Source: Paenisporosarcina sp050269735 (lineage in GTDB: Bacteria > Bacillota > Bacilli > Bacillales_A > Planococcaceae). Taken from it: a stretch of 64,000 nt of DNA. Every line of letters begins with the position of its first letter. Within the stretch, counting starts at the first letter, position 1. The notes beneath the pieces were generated by a model. It worked only from the letters and a program-made list of their open reading frames with translations. It was not told the DNA's origin and did no database searches. Made by a program: the position numbers and the translations under genes. Shown piece by piece: positions 40,536-49,338 of the stretch. The DNA lies in the NCBI RefSeq assembly GCF_050269735.1, contig NZ_JBNNIX010000004.1:166904-230903 (forward strand). The letters are read 5' to 3'.

Positions 40536-41909
40536 TTATTTTCTCTCCAACAACGTAACGCTCTCGATTTGAGCCGTTTGAGGGAACATATCGACAGGTT
40601 GGATGTAAACAATATTGTAAACCTTACGTAATTCGCTTAAATCTTTCGCTAACGTAGATGGGTTACATGACGTGTAGACAAATCTCTTTGGTCGCACGTT
40701 TAAAATCGTGTGCAACAAACTGTCAGCTAAGCCAGTACGAGGTGGATCCACTGTTAGGACATCAGGAGAAAATCCTTCACGACTCCAAGTGGCAAGCCAT
40801 TCTTCAGCAGTTCCGGTTTCGTAGGTTGCATGTGTAAATCCATCTTTCTCTGCGTTTTTCTTAGCATCGTAAATACTATCCGCAATGATATCCATTCCTC
40901 GTACTTCTTTTGCTTGATCGGCTAACCATAATCCAATGGTTCCTACACCACAGTAGGCATCTACAACGGTTTCCTGACCTGTAAGTGCTGCGGCAGATTT
41001 AATCTCGTTATATAAACGAACGGTTTGAGCCGGGTTCAATTGGAAGAATGCACGGGCTGATAGATCAAATGAAAGTTCGCCTAATTCTTCGTGCAGTGTT
41101 TTCTTGCCATGAAGAACTATCGTACGTTCACCAAAGATTAAAGATGTTTGTTTCGGATTGACATTTTGGACAATCGAGACAATGGCAGGATCGATCTCTG
41201 CCAATTTATCGATGAGAAGTTGGCGCTTCGGCATTTCAGCAAGTGTAGTTACAAGTACTAACTGAATTTCACCGGTTTTAATACCAGTCCTCACAACAAT
41301 GGTACGCACCAGACCATTACCAGTTTCGCTGTCGTAGATCGGTATTTTAAGCTTTTCGAGAATTCGTTTTACTGCATTCGTCACAAGCGTTGTATGTGGG
41401 TGTTGTACGATACATTCATCGATATCGAGTAACTGATGTGTTCCTTCCGCAAAAAGACCAGCTTTTACTCGCTTGCCATCTTTACGTACCTGGAATTGAC
41501 TCTTGTTTCGGTAATGCCAAGGATTTTCCATGCCGATTGTCGGTCGGACTTCAATATCGTTCGCTATGTCTTTTACGTAACGTTCAAGTGATTGAACAAT
41601 CATGTCGCGTTTTTCTTTCAGTTGTTGTTCATAAGTCATATGTTGTAATTGACACCCGCCACAAGCTTCATAAACGGGGCAGGGTGGTTCTTGACGGTGA
41701 GGTGAGGCTTTGCGGATTTTAAGAATAACCGCTTCAGCAAAATTGCGCTTGACTACCTGTACTTGAGCGGTCACTTCTTCTCCTGGAAGGGCCCCTTTAA
41801 CGAAGACGACATTGCGCTTATAATAGCCAATGCCTTCTCCATTAATGCCAAGGCGTTTGATGGTCAGCGGGAATTTTTGGCCGACTTCGATAATGTTTTG
41901 TTGAGACAA
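40536..41909 (-). CDS. rlmD: 23S rRNA (uracil-C5)-methyltransferase RlmD/RlmCD
   Basis: 457 residues. An N-terminal TRAM domain (1-65) precedes four 4Fe-4S cysteines: CPVYEACGGCQLQHM (three) and DECIVQHP (fourth). The Rossmann domain shows DAYCGVGTIGLWLA (SAM binding), DPPRTGL, and VYTSCNPSTLAKDL with the catalytic Cys. In B. subtilis one such enzyme (YefA/RlmCD) methylates both U747 and U1939. The start is a TTG at 41909; AAAGGA lies about 11 bases upstream. Confidence 0.92.
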   Translation of the reverse strand: MSQQNIIEVGQKFPLTIKRLGINGEGIGYYKRNVVFVKGALPGEEVTAQVQVVKRNFAEAVILKIRKASPHRQEPPCPVYEACGGCQLQHMTYEQQLKEKRDMIVQSLERYVKDIANDIEVRPTIGMENPWHYRNKSQFQVRKDGKRVKAGLFAEGTHQLLDIDECIVQHPHTTLVTNAVKRILEKLKIPIYDSETGNGLVRTIVVRTGIKTGEIQLVLVTTLAEMPKRQLLIDKLAEIDPAIVSIVQNVNPKQTSLIFGERTIVLHGKKTLHEELGELSFDLSARAFFQLNPAQTVRLYNEIKSAAALTGQETVVDAYCGVGTIGLWLADQAKEVRGMDIIADSIYDAKKNAEKDGFTHATYETGTAEEWLATWSREGFSPDVLTVDPPRTGLADSLLHTILNVRPKRFVYTSCNPSTLAKDLSELRKVYNIVYIQPVDMFPQTAQIESVTLLERK

Positions 41910-41960
41910 ATGGTTTCACGTCCTTTACTACTGGTTTCTACAGTATATAGGACAGACGAG

Positions 41961-42764
41961 TTAATGAAAAGACAACGGGAATTCAGTTGCTTCATTGACC
42001 AATGCGTTTAACGATGAGAATGTATAGCCTTTTGCTTTTGCGTCACGAATAAAATCAGGTAATGCCGCGGCATTATCTGGAGAAACCGTATGCATCAATA
42101 TGATTGCCCCAGGATGAAGTTGACTCATCAAATGGTTATAAGCATATTCCTTACCTTGTGGTCGATCAGCGTGCCAATCAACAAACGCGATTGACCAGAA
42201 CATATGGCGATAGCCGAGTTCATTTCCATAGGCAAGTAATTTTTCACTGAAAACCCCTTCAGGTGGGCGAGCAAAGCGTGTTTTCTTGACGCCTGTTTTT
42301 TCTTCGAGAATTCGATCGAATTTCTGCCACTCTTCTTTCATTCGTTCTTCAGATAAATTGGCCATATTCGGGTGACCATATGAATGGTTTCCGATTTCAT
42401 GTCCTTCTTTCACCATGCGTTTTACTAGGTCCGTAGCGCTTTCTACATAATGACCTGTCAGAAAAAATGTGGCAGGTGCTTTTTCTTTTTTCAAAGTATC
42501 GAGAATAGAAGCGGTATAGCCATTTTCAAAGCCGTTGTCGAATGTCAGGTATAGGATTTTTTCGTCGGGAGAACCTTTGTAATAAGCACCATATTTTTTT
42601 AGGAGCTCGTCAAATGCACTTCCAGCTTGAGCTTGTTTTTCTTGTTTTGATTTTTGGAATCCCCAAAATAGAGATTCTGCATCTACTTGAAATGGATTCA
42701 ACAAGATGCCCAAAATTAATATTGCACAAGAGGCAATGATGCCTACTGTATGTTTCCATATCAT
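41961..42764 (-). CDS. pdaA: Delta-lactam-biosynthetic polysaccharide deacetylase PdaA
   Basis: Secreted CE4 deacetylase needed for muramic delta-lactam in spore cortex. 267 residues with a signal segment at 1-28. LYLTFDNGFENGYT holds the metal Asp in the PdaA-specific form (DNG rather than DDG); GNHSYGHPNM carries the two His ligands; FARPPEGVFSE and ILMHTVSPDN the remaining active-site blocks. A spore former is implied. The ATG follows directly on the T-run of a terminator whose 3' arm includes the only ribosome-binding sequence (AAAGG). Confidence 0.93.
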   Translation of the reverse strand: MIWKHTVGIIASCAILILGILLNPFQVDAESLFWGFQKSKQEKQAQAGSAFDELLKKYGAYYKGSPDEKILYLTFDNGFENGYTASILDTLKKEKAPATFFLTGHYVESATDLVKRMVKEGHEIGNHSYGHPNMANLSEERMKEEWQKFDRILEEKTGVKKTRFARPPEGVFSEKLLAYGNELGYRHMFWSIAFVDWHADRPQGKEYAYNHLMSQLHPGAIILMHTVSPDNAAALPDFIRDAKAKGYTFSSLNALVNEATEFPLSFH

Positions 42765-42799
42765 AAAAAACGCAACCTTTCTTTTCAGATAGGTTGCGT
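42765..42799 (-). terminator. Terminator abutting the pdaA start codon
   Basis: On the minus strand ACGCAACC / GGTTGCGT around a 14-base loop, then T6 directly before ATG 42764. It closes the YfhF-like gene or acts as a pdaA attenuator. Confidence 0.8.
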
Positions 42800-42812
42800 T
42801 GTCTCAATAATC

Positions 42813-43712
42813 TTATGCATAAATATTTTCAAGTGCCCGATACAAATCAGGATAGGTGAATTTGAATCCATGCGTAAGTAATTTATCAGGAATGACTCTT
42901 TGTCCCTCCAATACAAGTTGACTCTTGTCGCCAAGTACAAGTTTCAATGCGATGGAAGGTACAGGAATCCAATGAGGTCGATGCAATACTTCCCCCAAAA
43001 TCTCCCCAAAATCATTCATTTGCTTTGGATCGGGTGCAGTTAAATTGAATGGACCTGTAAAATCTTCATTCTCAATGACATATAGAATTGCTTTGGCAAC
43101 GTCAGCTACATGAACCCAAGAAACCCATTGCTCTCCTGTTCCAACTTTTCCGCCAACACCCATTTTATAAGGCAATGCCATAAGAGGAAGAGCACCCTGG
43201 TCTTTTCCAAGGACTATGCCGAACCGTCCAGCAGCCACACGTGTTCCTAATTGTTCCGCTTCAGTTGCTTTACTTTCCCAGTCCTCAACGGTTTTTGCGA
43301 GGAAATCCGACCCGCGAGCCGAAGAGTGTTCGGTATACGTTGCTTGTTCAGATGGAGGGTAAATGCCAATTGCGCTTGCATTCACCAAGACAGAAGGTTT
43401 GGTTGACACTGCTTTAAAAATACGCAGAACTTCATCCGTTGCTTTCATTCTGCTATCATAAATTTTTTGTTTTTGTTCCGGCGTCCAACGTCCTTCATTT
43501 ATAGAAGCACCAGCTAGATTGATCCATGCATCCATTCCATCCAAATGTTCTTCCGGTTTGGCCCCATCTGCAAGCCACTTAATCATATGTACCGAGCCGT
43601 CCGATTTTTTATCGGAACGCGTCAAAATATACACTTCATGACCTTTGTCAGTTAGTTGCTTTGTAATTTCCTGCCCGACAAATCCACTTCCTCCAGTAAT
43701 CGCTACTTTCAT
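42813..43712 (-). CDS. yfhF: TIGR01777-family NAD-dependent epimerase-like protein, YfhF
   Basis: Extended SDR fold of 299 residues. The nucleotide-binding ITGGSGFVGQEITKQL is at the N-terminus; DAWINLAGASINEGRW and SSARGSDFLAKTVEDWE are TIGR01777 hallmarks, followed by a C-terminal DUF1731-like tail (VLHRPHWIPVPSIALKLVLGD). Homologues include YfhF and SulA-type cell-division-linked proteins; the reaction is unknown. It is divergent from recX as in B. subtilis. AAGGAGG precedes the ATG. Confidence 0.9.
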   Translation of the reverse strand: MKVAITGGSGFVGQEITKQLTDKGHEVYILTRSDKKSDGSVHMIKWLADGAKPEEHLDGMDAWINLAGASINEGRWTPEQKQKIYDSRMKATDEVLRIFKAVSTKPSVLVNASAIGIYPPSEQATYTEHSSARGSDFLAKTVEDWESKATEAEQLGTRVAAGRFGIVLGKDQGALPLMALPYKMGVGGKVGTGEQWVSWVHVADVAKAILYVIENEDFTGPFNLTAPDPKQMNDFGEILGEVLHRPHWIPVPSIALKLVLGDKSQLVLEGQRVIPDKLLTHGFKFTYPDLYRALENIYA

Positions 43713-43826
43713 TTATGATTCCTCCTTTATATAACCTATTAGATGTATAATACCCTTTCTTCCATAAGTGTACGCAAATGAATGTGCCTCTAATTACGTG
43801 TATACTTGAACAATGAGGTGAGTTAA

Positions 43827-44639
43827 GTGTCAGTAATTACAAAGATAATGCGTCAAAAAAATAATCCCGAACGTTATAATGTTTATCTAGAAGAAAAATA
43901 CGCTTTTGCAGTAGATGAATCTCTGCTGATCAAGTACCAATTGTCTAAAGGTAAAGTGCTGGAAGATTGGGAAAGAGATGAAATCGTTTATGACGACGAA
44001 GTCCGGAAAGCCTTTAACAAAGCCCTTCATTTTTTAAGTTTCCGCATGCGTAGTGAACATGAAGTTAAAAAGAAGTTGCTTGATGCTGAATACGGAGAAG
44101 CCGTTGTTTTGGAAGCCATTCAAAAATTGTATCAATTAGATTTTTTAAACGACGAATCTTTTTCAAAGGCATTACTTGAAACGCAAAAGAAAACAGGCAA
44201 AAAAGGTCCGCGAGCGATTCAACAGGAACTGAAGAAAAAAGGAATTGATAAATCCCTTCAAGAAGAAGTGCTAGAAACGTATACGGAAGAAGACCAAGCT
44301 CAAATTGCGCAAGGATTAGCAGAAAAAATAGCCAATCAGCATTCTTCCAAAACGCCAAGGCAAGTGAAGCAAAAAATTCAAGACACCTTATTGCGCAAGG
44401 GCTATTCATATGCCATTATAAGCAAAGCAATTGAAGATATAGAATTTGAAACAGAACCTGAAGAATGGGAAGAAATGATTGCCGATCAGGGAGATAAAAT
44501 ATGGCGGATATTTTCTTCGAAATATACCGGATTTGATCGTAAGCGCAGAGTAAAGCAAGCCTTGTATGTAAAAGGTTTTCCTGCAGAACAAATCGAAATG
44601 TTTATTGAAAAAAAGGAGCTCGAAGAAGATGGTAACTGA
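43827..44639 (+). CDS. recX: Recombination regulator RecX
   Basis: Modulates RecA filaments. 270 residues made of repeated three-helix units; LHFLSFRMRSEHEVKKKLLDAEY and KKGPRAIQQELKKKGIDKSLQEEVLE are RecX repeats. The start is GTG 43827 after GAGGTGAG. The C-terminal codons overlap the ribosome-binding site and first 11 bases of yfhH, so translation is coupled. Confidence 0.92.
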   Translation: MSVITKIMRQKNNPERYNVYLEEKYAFAVDESLLIKYQLSKGKVLEDWERDEIVYDDEVRKAFNKALHFLSFRMRSEHEVKKKLLDAEYGEAVVLEAIQKLYQLDFLNDESFSKALLETQKKTGKKGPRAIQQELKKKGIDKSLQEEVLETYTEEDQAQIAQGLAEKIANQHSSKTPRQVKQKIQDTLLRKGYSYAIISKAIEDIEFETEPEEWEEMIADQGDKIWRIFSSKYTGFDRKRRVKQALYVKGFPAEQIEMFIEKKELEEDGN

Positions 44640-44961
44640 AAAAAAATATAGTCAAATGACTGAGCAGGAGTTACGCCAAGCCATTGCCAATTTATTGGAG
44701 CAGGCAAGAAAGGCAAGTCAGCTTGGTCATGTAAATGAATATGCTGTTCTGGAGCGAAAAGCAATTATGGCTCAAGCATATTTAGTAGATCCGTCGTCGA
44801 TCGTACCTGGAGAAATGTACCGTATTGAAGGAGATCCAGGCGTATTTTTCCAAGTAGATTATTTAAAAGGCCGTTTTGCCTGGGGTTACCGACTTGGTGG
44901 GGAGAAATTTACAGAAGCATTGCCGATATCCATGTTGAAATCATTGAAGGAGGGAAAATAA
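44629..44961 (+). CDS. yfhH: YfhH (DUF1811) protein
   Basis: 110 residues. YSQMTEQELRQAIANLLEQARKASQLG is helical, and VPGEMYRIEGDPGVFFQVDYLKGRFAWGYRL forms the beta domain typical of DUF1811. Function unknown. AAGGAG within the end of recX drives the ATG at 44629; the in-frame upstream start at 44605 would lie within recX with no ribosome-binding site. It directly abuts the YfhJ gene. Confidence 0.88.
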   Translation: MVTEKKYSQMTEQELRQAIANLLEQARKASQLGHVNEYAVLERKAIMAQAYLVDPSSIVPGEMYRIEGDPGVFFQVDYLKGRFAWGYRLGGEKFTEALPISMLKSLKEGK

Positions 44962-45231
44962 ATGCAACAGCAAATCGAACAATTAGTACAGGAACTTGCG
45001 GCAAAGAATGAGTCGCTGTCTGTTTCAAAAGCACGTGTATGGATCGAGTTATTATGGTCAGATTTTGAGTCCTCTTATGCAAAAGCGGGCTATGATTACA
45101 AAGGGTCTGAAGTAACCGAAAAAGTAATCCGTCAATGGATTGAAAGCTACGGCGAACGGATTCATGAGTTCGCAGGGAACAATCCGAAATATGCCCATTT
45201 ATTACAAGTGGACGATGATAATCTACAATAA
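44962..45231 (+). CDS. yfhJ: YfhJ / WVELL-motif protein
   Basis: 89 residues; the family is named for the W-V-E-L-L motif, here WIELLWSDFESSYAKAGYDY. Small acidic helical protein of unknown function. GAAGGAGG precedes the ATG, which starts immediately after the yfhH stop. The recX-yfhH-yfhJ operon ends in a terminator. Confidence 0.88.
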   Translation: MQQQIEQLVQELAAKNESLSVSKARVWIELLWSDFESSYAKAGYDYKGSEVTEKVIRQWIESYGERIHEFAGNNPKYAHLLQVDDDNLQ

Positions 45232-45235
45232 AAAA

Positions 45236-45265
45236 AGTACACGACAAAATTTGTCGTGTATTTTT
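45236..45265. terminator. Bidirectional terminator
   Basis: TACACGACAAA / TTTGTCGTGTA with A6 before and T6 after, between convergent yfhJ and yfhP. Confidence 0.92.
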
Positions 45266-46245
45266 TAATCTGAAATGAAATCTAATTTTTTGTGGAGTTT
45301 TTCTTCACTGAATATCCAACCGGTATACGAATTGACGATTTCCAACTCTTCATTTAAATGGGCAACTGCCACAAATGGATAGTAGTCATTACTACGGTAG
45401 CGCAAATCAATGAGACGTACTTCGTGAATGTGATCATGATCAGTGATTTCCCATCGATAAATAGGAGAAAATGATATGAAAGCTTGTAAATTCTTGTCTT
45501 TGAGAGCAGCTTTTACAAGAGGAGAATCTGGAATTGTTTTACGGTCAAAACGATCGTAAATATTAATGGAACGTCCATATGCTCTTCCTACATAGTGATG
45601 CGTTTTAGAAATGGCTGCAATACGCCATTGGAAAAAACGGATGGTTGGAGCGATGATAATTTCATCTGCTGTCGGAATTGTATTTTTGACCGCATGTCTG
45701 ACCGCGTGCTGGACTGCGAATCGTAGTAAATAATAAACAAATACGATTGCGTACAATATAAGCATTGTGTAAACCGGATTAGCTCCGAATGCCCAGAACA
45801 TCAAGGCAACCACATGCAGACCAAAAATAATGGGGTCAAACGTATTGATTACGCCAAGTGCTACCCATTTATTTGAGAAGGGGCGAAGTGCTTGGGTTCC
45901 ATATGAATTGAAGATATCCACGAAAACGTGCAAAAAGACGGCAATGAATGTCCATAACCATAAATGTAGAAAATCAGCGCCAGGCATGATTAAATGAAGG
46001 ACACCCGAAATTGCGAGTGGCCATAATAATACAGCCGGAATTGAATGGGTAATGCCGCGATGGTGGCGAATGTATACCGCATTATTTCTTAATTTCAAAA
46101 CTGTATCTACGTCAGGAGCTTGAGATCCGATAATTGTCCCGGCAATTACAGCTGTCGCAGTCAAAGAATGCTCAGCGACCACTGGGTCAATCATGGCTAG
46201 TCCACCTAACGCGATTCCCATGACAACATGAGTACCTGTATCCAA
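45265..46245 (-). CDS. yfhP: YfhP: membrane-bound metal-dependent hydrolase (YdjM/LexA-binding type)
   Basis: 326 residues. The N-terminal DTGTHVVMGIALGG and the block NAVYIRHHRGITHSIPAVLLWPLAISG carry the conserved His residues of the YdjM-like inner-membrane hydrolase family; DIFNSYGTQALRPFSNKW follows. Four or five helices, then a hydrophilic C-terminal domain (from about 200). B. subtilis YfhP has been described as a negative regulator of yfhQRP-region genes, but the activity is unproven. I prefer TTG 46245 (spacing to AGGAG nine bases) over the TTG at 46254. Confidence 0.85.
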   Translation of the reverse strand: MDTGTHVVMGIALGGLAMIDPVVAEHSLTATAVIAGTIIGSQAPDVDTVLKLRNNAVYIRHHRGITHSIPAVLLWPLAISGVLHLIMPGADFLHLWLWTFIAVFLHVFVDIFNSYGTQALRPFSNKWVALGVINTFDPIIFGLHVVALMFWAFGANPVYTMLILYAIVFVYYLLRFAVQHAVRHAVKNTIPTADEIIIAPTIRFFQWRIAAISKTHHYVGRAYGRSINIYDRFDRKTIPDSPLVKAALKDKNLQAFISFSPIYRWEITDHDHIHEVRLIDLRYRSNDYYPFVAVAHLNEELEIVNSYTGWIFSEEKLHKKLDFISD

Positions 46246-46407
46246 CTGTATCAACTCCTTTGAACGGAGACTGCCCGAATAATTTTGTTCATCATAAGAT
46301 ATTTTTGATAAAATAACAACGGTTAGACTTCCGAGATTCCTTGCATTCTACAATTTGGTATACCCGAATTGGGGAGCATGTAATCAACGAGAATGTAGGT
46401 GAAAAGT

Positions 46408-47469
46408 ATGAATGAATTCAACAAATTTGAATTTCGTAAATCGTTAATCGACTGGTACTTAGAAGAAAAAAGAAATCTTCCTTGGAGAGAAACATCAGAT
46501 CCCTATAAAATATGGGTTTCAGAAATCATGCTTCAACAAACAAGAGTGGAAACGGTCATCCCATACTACAATCGTTTTATTGAAGCTTTTCCTACAATTG
46601 AAGAATTGGCGAATGCCGAAGAAGAAAAATTATTGAAGCAGTGGGAAGGTCTCGGCTATTATTCCCGTGTTCGAAATTTGCAAGCAGGCGTAAGGGAAGT
46701 GGTTGAGACTTATAACAGTGTTGTACCATCAACAAGAGATGAGATATCTACACTGAAAGGTGTTGGACCGTATACTGCTGGTGCAATATTGAGTATTGCA
46801 TACGGGAGACCTGAACATGCCGTTGATGGGAATGTCATGCGTGTACTTTCGCGGGTCCTTTTAATTAAAGAAGATATAGCAAAACCGAAAACGAAAAAAA
46901 CTTTTGAACAAGCAGTTACCGAAATCATTGACCCTCAGGATCCATCATCGTTTAACCAAGGGTTAATGGAACTCGGGGCTACTATTTGTACACCAACATC
47001 GCCAAAGTGTCTGTTGTGTCCTGTTCGGGAAAATTGTGCTGCTTTTTATGCAGGTGAACAAAATGACTTGCCAATAAAGACGAAAAACAAAAAAACGAAA
47101 GCACAACATTATGATGTTTATATTGCCCAAAATGATCGCAAACAATTTCTTATGGAAAAAAGACTTGAAACGGGACTGTTGGCGAACATGTGGCAATTCC
47201 CAATGGTTGAACAAATCATTAAAGGTGAAGAGACTATTCCACTATTGCAAAATCGATATGGAATACATTTTACAAAAGAAATGGATTTAGGTTCTTTCAA
47301 ACATGTCTTTTCTCATTTAACATGGGAGATGAATAGTTTCTCTGGACATGGAGTTGAAACAAGTCTGTCGGAAACTTGTAAGTGGTTAACAATAGAAGAA
47401 ATCAAAGAAGTTCCGATGCCAGTCCCGATGTTGAAAATCTGGCAGGCATATATGGAGAGGGGAAAATGA
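46408..47469 (+). CDS. mutY: A/G-specific adenine DNA glycosylase MutY
   Basis: Removes adenine opposite 8-oxoguanine. 353 residues: HhH-GPD domain with VSEIMLQQTRVETVIPYYNRF (catalytic Glu) and LKGVGPYTAGAILSIAYG (helix-hairpin-helix, catalytic Asp in VDGNVMRV), then the 4Fe-4S ligands C-x6-C-x2-C-x5-C in CTPTSPKCLLCPVRENC, and a C-terminal NUDIX-like 8-oxoG recognition domain. ATG 46408 follows GTAGGTG. It overlaps or abuts fabL. Confidence 0.94.
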   Translation: MNEFNKFEFRKSLIDWYLEEKRNLPWRETSDPYKIWVSEIMLQQTRVETVIPYYNRFIEAFPTIEELANAEEEKLLKQWEGLGYYSRVRNLQAGVREVVETYNSVVPSTRDEISTLKGVGPYTAGAILSIAYGRPEHAVDGNVMRVLSRVLLIKEDIAKPKTKKTFEQAVTEIIDPQDPSSFNQGLMELGATICTPTSPKCLLCPVRENCAAFYAGEQNDLPIKTKNKKTKAQHYDVYIAQNDRKQFLMEKRLETGLLANMWQFPMVEQIIKGEETIPLLQNRYGIHFTKEMDLGSFKHVFSHLTWEMNSFSGHGVETSLSETCKWLTIEEIKEVPMPVPMLKIWQAYMERGK

Positions 47470-47471
47470 CA

Positions 47472-48218
47472 ATGACAGCAAACAAAGTGGCACTCGTTAC
47501 AGGAAGCAGCCGAGGACTTGGAAAAGCACTTGCGATTGAACTTGCAAAAAACGGATATGATATTGTTGTAAACTATGCACGCAGTAAAACAGCAGCACTT
47601 GAAACAGTGAAAGAAATTGAAGCACTAGGGCAGAGAGCACTACTAGTACGTGCAAACGTAGGTGATATTGAAAAATTAAAAGCAATGTTTGAAACAATTC
47701 GTGAAGAATTTGGTCGTCTGGACGTATTTGTAAGCAATGCCGCTTCTGGTGTGCTTCGACCAGTAATGGAATTGGAAGAATCTCATTGGGACTGGACGAT
47801 GAATATTAATGCTAAAGCCATGCTTTTTGGTGCTCAAGAAGCAGCAAAACTGATGGATCGCGGCGGCAAAATCGTAGGAATTAGCTCATTGGGCTCCATT
47901 CGTTATTTGGAAAATTATACGACTGTCGGTGTATCCAAAGCTGCGATTGAATCCATTACACGTTATTTAGCAGTTGAACTTGCGGCTAAAGGAATTGCAG
48001 TAAACACGGTTTCCGGTGGAGCGCTTGATACGGATGCATTAAAACATTTCCCTAATCGCGAAGAGTTATTGGATGACGCAAGGAAAAACACACCTGCAGG
48101 ACGCATGGTTGAAATCGAAGATATGGTCAAGACAGCCATGTTCTTAATTTCGGATGGTTCGGATATGATTCGCGGACAAACCATCATTGTAGATGGCGGA
48201 CGATCAATCGTCATGTAA
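47472..48218 (+). CDS. fabL: NADPH-dependent enoyl-ACP reductase III (FabL)
   Basis: SDR-type enoyl reductase of fatty-acid elongation, triclosan-tolerant in B. subtilis (YfhR). 248 residues. ALVTGSSRGLGKALAIEL binds NADPH; the catalytic pair follows the FabL-type Tyr-x6-Lys pattern in YTTVGVSKAAIE; the C-terminus ends GQTIIVDGGRSIVM. I choose ATG 47472, nine bases after GAGGGG; ATG 47466, overlapping the mutY stop, is an alternative. Synteny with mutY and sspE supports the name. Confidence 0.9.
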   Translation: MTANKVALVTGSSRGLGKALAIELAKNGYDIVVNYARSKTAALETVKEIEALGQRALLVRANVGDIEKLKAMFETIREEFGRLDVFVSNAASGVLRPVMELEESHWDWTMNINAKAMLFGAQEAAKLMDRGGKIVGISSLGSIRYLENYTTVGVSKAAIESITRYLAVELAAKGIAVNTVSGGALDTDALKHFPNREELLDDARKNTPAGRMVEIEDMVKTAMFLISDGSDMIRGQTIIVDGGRSIVM

Positions 48219-48234
48219 AAAAATTTTTTTGTTG

Positions 48235-48263
48235 GCATAAGTTTTCCCTAATTGCACACATTA
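48235..48263 (+). promoter_or_regulatory. Possible sigma-G promoter of sspE
   Basis: GCATA (48235-48239), a 17-bp gap, then CACATTA (48257-48263), one mismatch from the sigma-G -10 CATAnTA-type consensus. Expected for a forespore-specific gamma-type SASP gene; the start codon is 23 bp further on. Confidence 0.45.
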
Positions 48264-48285
48264 ATGAGCATGGAGGTGAAAATTC

Positions 48286-48600
48286 ATGCCAAACAAAAAC
48301 AACAACCAACCAACAAACGCTGCAGAGGTACGTCGTCAAAATCAACAATCTGCACAAAAAACGACAGGTACACAAGGTAACTACCGTACAGAGTTCGCTT
48401 CTGAAACTGATGTAAACGAAGTGATCCAACGCAATCAACAATCTGCGCAAAAAACAACTGGTACACAAGGTAACTACCGTACAGAGTTCGCTTCTGAAAC
48501 TGATGTAAATGAAGTGATCCAACGCAATCAACAATCTGCTCAGAAGAAAAACAATGCTTCTGGTCCACAAGCAAACCGCAACAATAATTCAACAAAATAA
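48286..48600 (+). CDS. sspE: Gamma-type small acid-soluble spore protein
   Basis: Forespore protein that serves as an amino-acid reserve and is degraded in germination. 104 residues rich in Asn, Gln, Thr and Ser. Two nearly identical 31-residue repeats contain TEFASETDV, the recognition site of germination protease GPR, which cuts between Glu and Phe/Ala-type residues in this block. GGAGGTGAAAA precedes the ATG. Position after fabL is as in B. subtilis. Best single sign that the organism sporulates. Confidence 0.96.
   Translation: MPNKNNNQPTNAAEVRRQNQQSAQKTTGTQGNYRTEFASETDVNEVIQRNQQSAQKTTGTQGNYRTEFASETDVNEVIQRNQQSAQKKNNASGPQANRNNNSTK
48340..48525 (+). repeat. 93-bp direct repeat inside sspE
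   Basis: Two tandem 93-bp (31-codon) units, 48340-48432 and 48433-48525, differing at only a few third positions. A third, partial copy begins at 48526. Such internal duplications are usual in gamma-type SASP genes. Confidence 0.95.
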
Positions 48601-48613
48601 TGTTATTCACCAC

Positions 48614-48650
48614 CAATCAGCGAGGGCTTATGCCTTCGCTGATTTTTTTT
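48614..48650 (+). terminator. Terminator after sspE
   Basis: AATCAGCGA / TCGCTGATT, then T8 in all. Confidence 0.9.
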
Positions 48651-48739
48651 GCTACAGTTTTTGTAAATTGGTTGTTATAATGAGTACACAATGCAAGATT
48701 ATATATATATTGTGCTTTGACGAAAAGGTGGGCTTATCC

Positions 48740-49285
48740 ATGTCAATACCAGCAGAAGGAGAAACGATTCAGATCCACAGCTACAAGCATAACGGCAAAA
48801 TCCACCGCGTCTGGCAAGAAACAATGGTTCTGAAAGGGACAAGGAATATTGTCATTGGCGCGAACGAACGAACGCTCGTAACCGAGTCAGACGGTCGCAC
48901 TTGGTTAACTCGGGAACCATCGATTTGTTATTTCCATGCTGAACACTGGTTCAATATCATTTGTATGTTGCGTGAAGATGGTGTGTACTATTACTGTAAT
49001 ATCAGTTCACCATTCGTTTACGATAACCAATCTTTAAAATACATTGATTACGATTTAGATGTTAAAGTCTTCCCAGATATGACGTATACCATTTTGGACG
49101 AAGATGAATTTGAAGATCATAAACAACAAATGAATTATCCTGAGGTTATTGATACGATATTACATCGTAATGTGGAAAAACTAATTAGCTGGATTAAACA
49201 ACGCAAAGGACCATTTGCACCAGATTTTATCGAGGTGTGGACAAACCGTTACCTATTTCACAAGCAACTGAGAATACGTGAGTAA
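48740..49285 (+). CDS. YgaC-type nucleoside tri-/diphosphatase (DUF402)
   Basis: 181-residue DUF402 protein, the Bacillota family shown to hydrolyse nucleoside tri- and diphosphates (Ntdp). GETIQIHSYKHNGKIHRVW, REPSICYFHAEHWFNIICM, YYYCNISSPFVYDNQSLKYIDYDLDVKVFPD and LDEDEFEDH contain the Tyr, Asp and Glu cluster that binds Mg. The ATG 48740 follows AAAAGGTGGGC; the longer open frame to 48554 runs through the sspE terminator and is not coding. It lies between sspE and ygaD as in B. subtilis. Confidence 0.92.
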   Translation: MSIPAEGETIQIHSYKHNGKIHRVWQETMVLKGTRNIVIGANERTLVTESDGRTWLTREPSICYFHAEHWFNIICMLREDGVYYYCNISSPFVYDNQSLKYIDYDLDVKVFPDMTYTILDEDEFEDHKQQMNYPEVIDTILHRNVEKLISWIKQRKGPFAPDFIEVWTNRYLFHKQLRIRE

Positions 49286-49291
49286 ATGATG

Positions 49292-49315
49292 CCTGTTGAA
49301 TCCCAACAGGTTTTT
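49292..49315 (+). terminator. Terminator after the ygaC-type gene
   Basis: CCTGTTG / CAACAGG with a 5-base loop, then T5. Confidence 0.75.
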
Positions 49316-49338
49316 CATTTGGAAAGGAAAGTGTACGG

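Noticed and set aside
48219..48234. A7T7 tract after fabL as a terminator
   Set aside because: No hairpin can form with a stable loop; only an A/T run.
48284..48616. 110-codon minus-strand ORF with internal repeats
   Set aside because: Antisense shadow of sspE; the repeats are those of the spore-protein gene, and GPR sites in the plus frame are clear.
48554..48739. Longer N-terminus of the ygaC-type protein
   Set aside because: It would include the sspE terminator and has no family character; ATG 48740 has a suitable ribosome-binding site.
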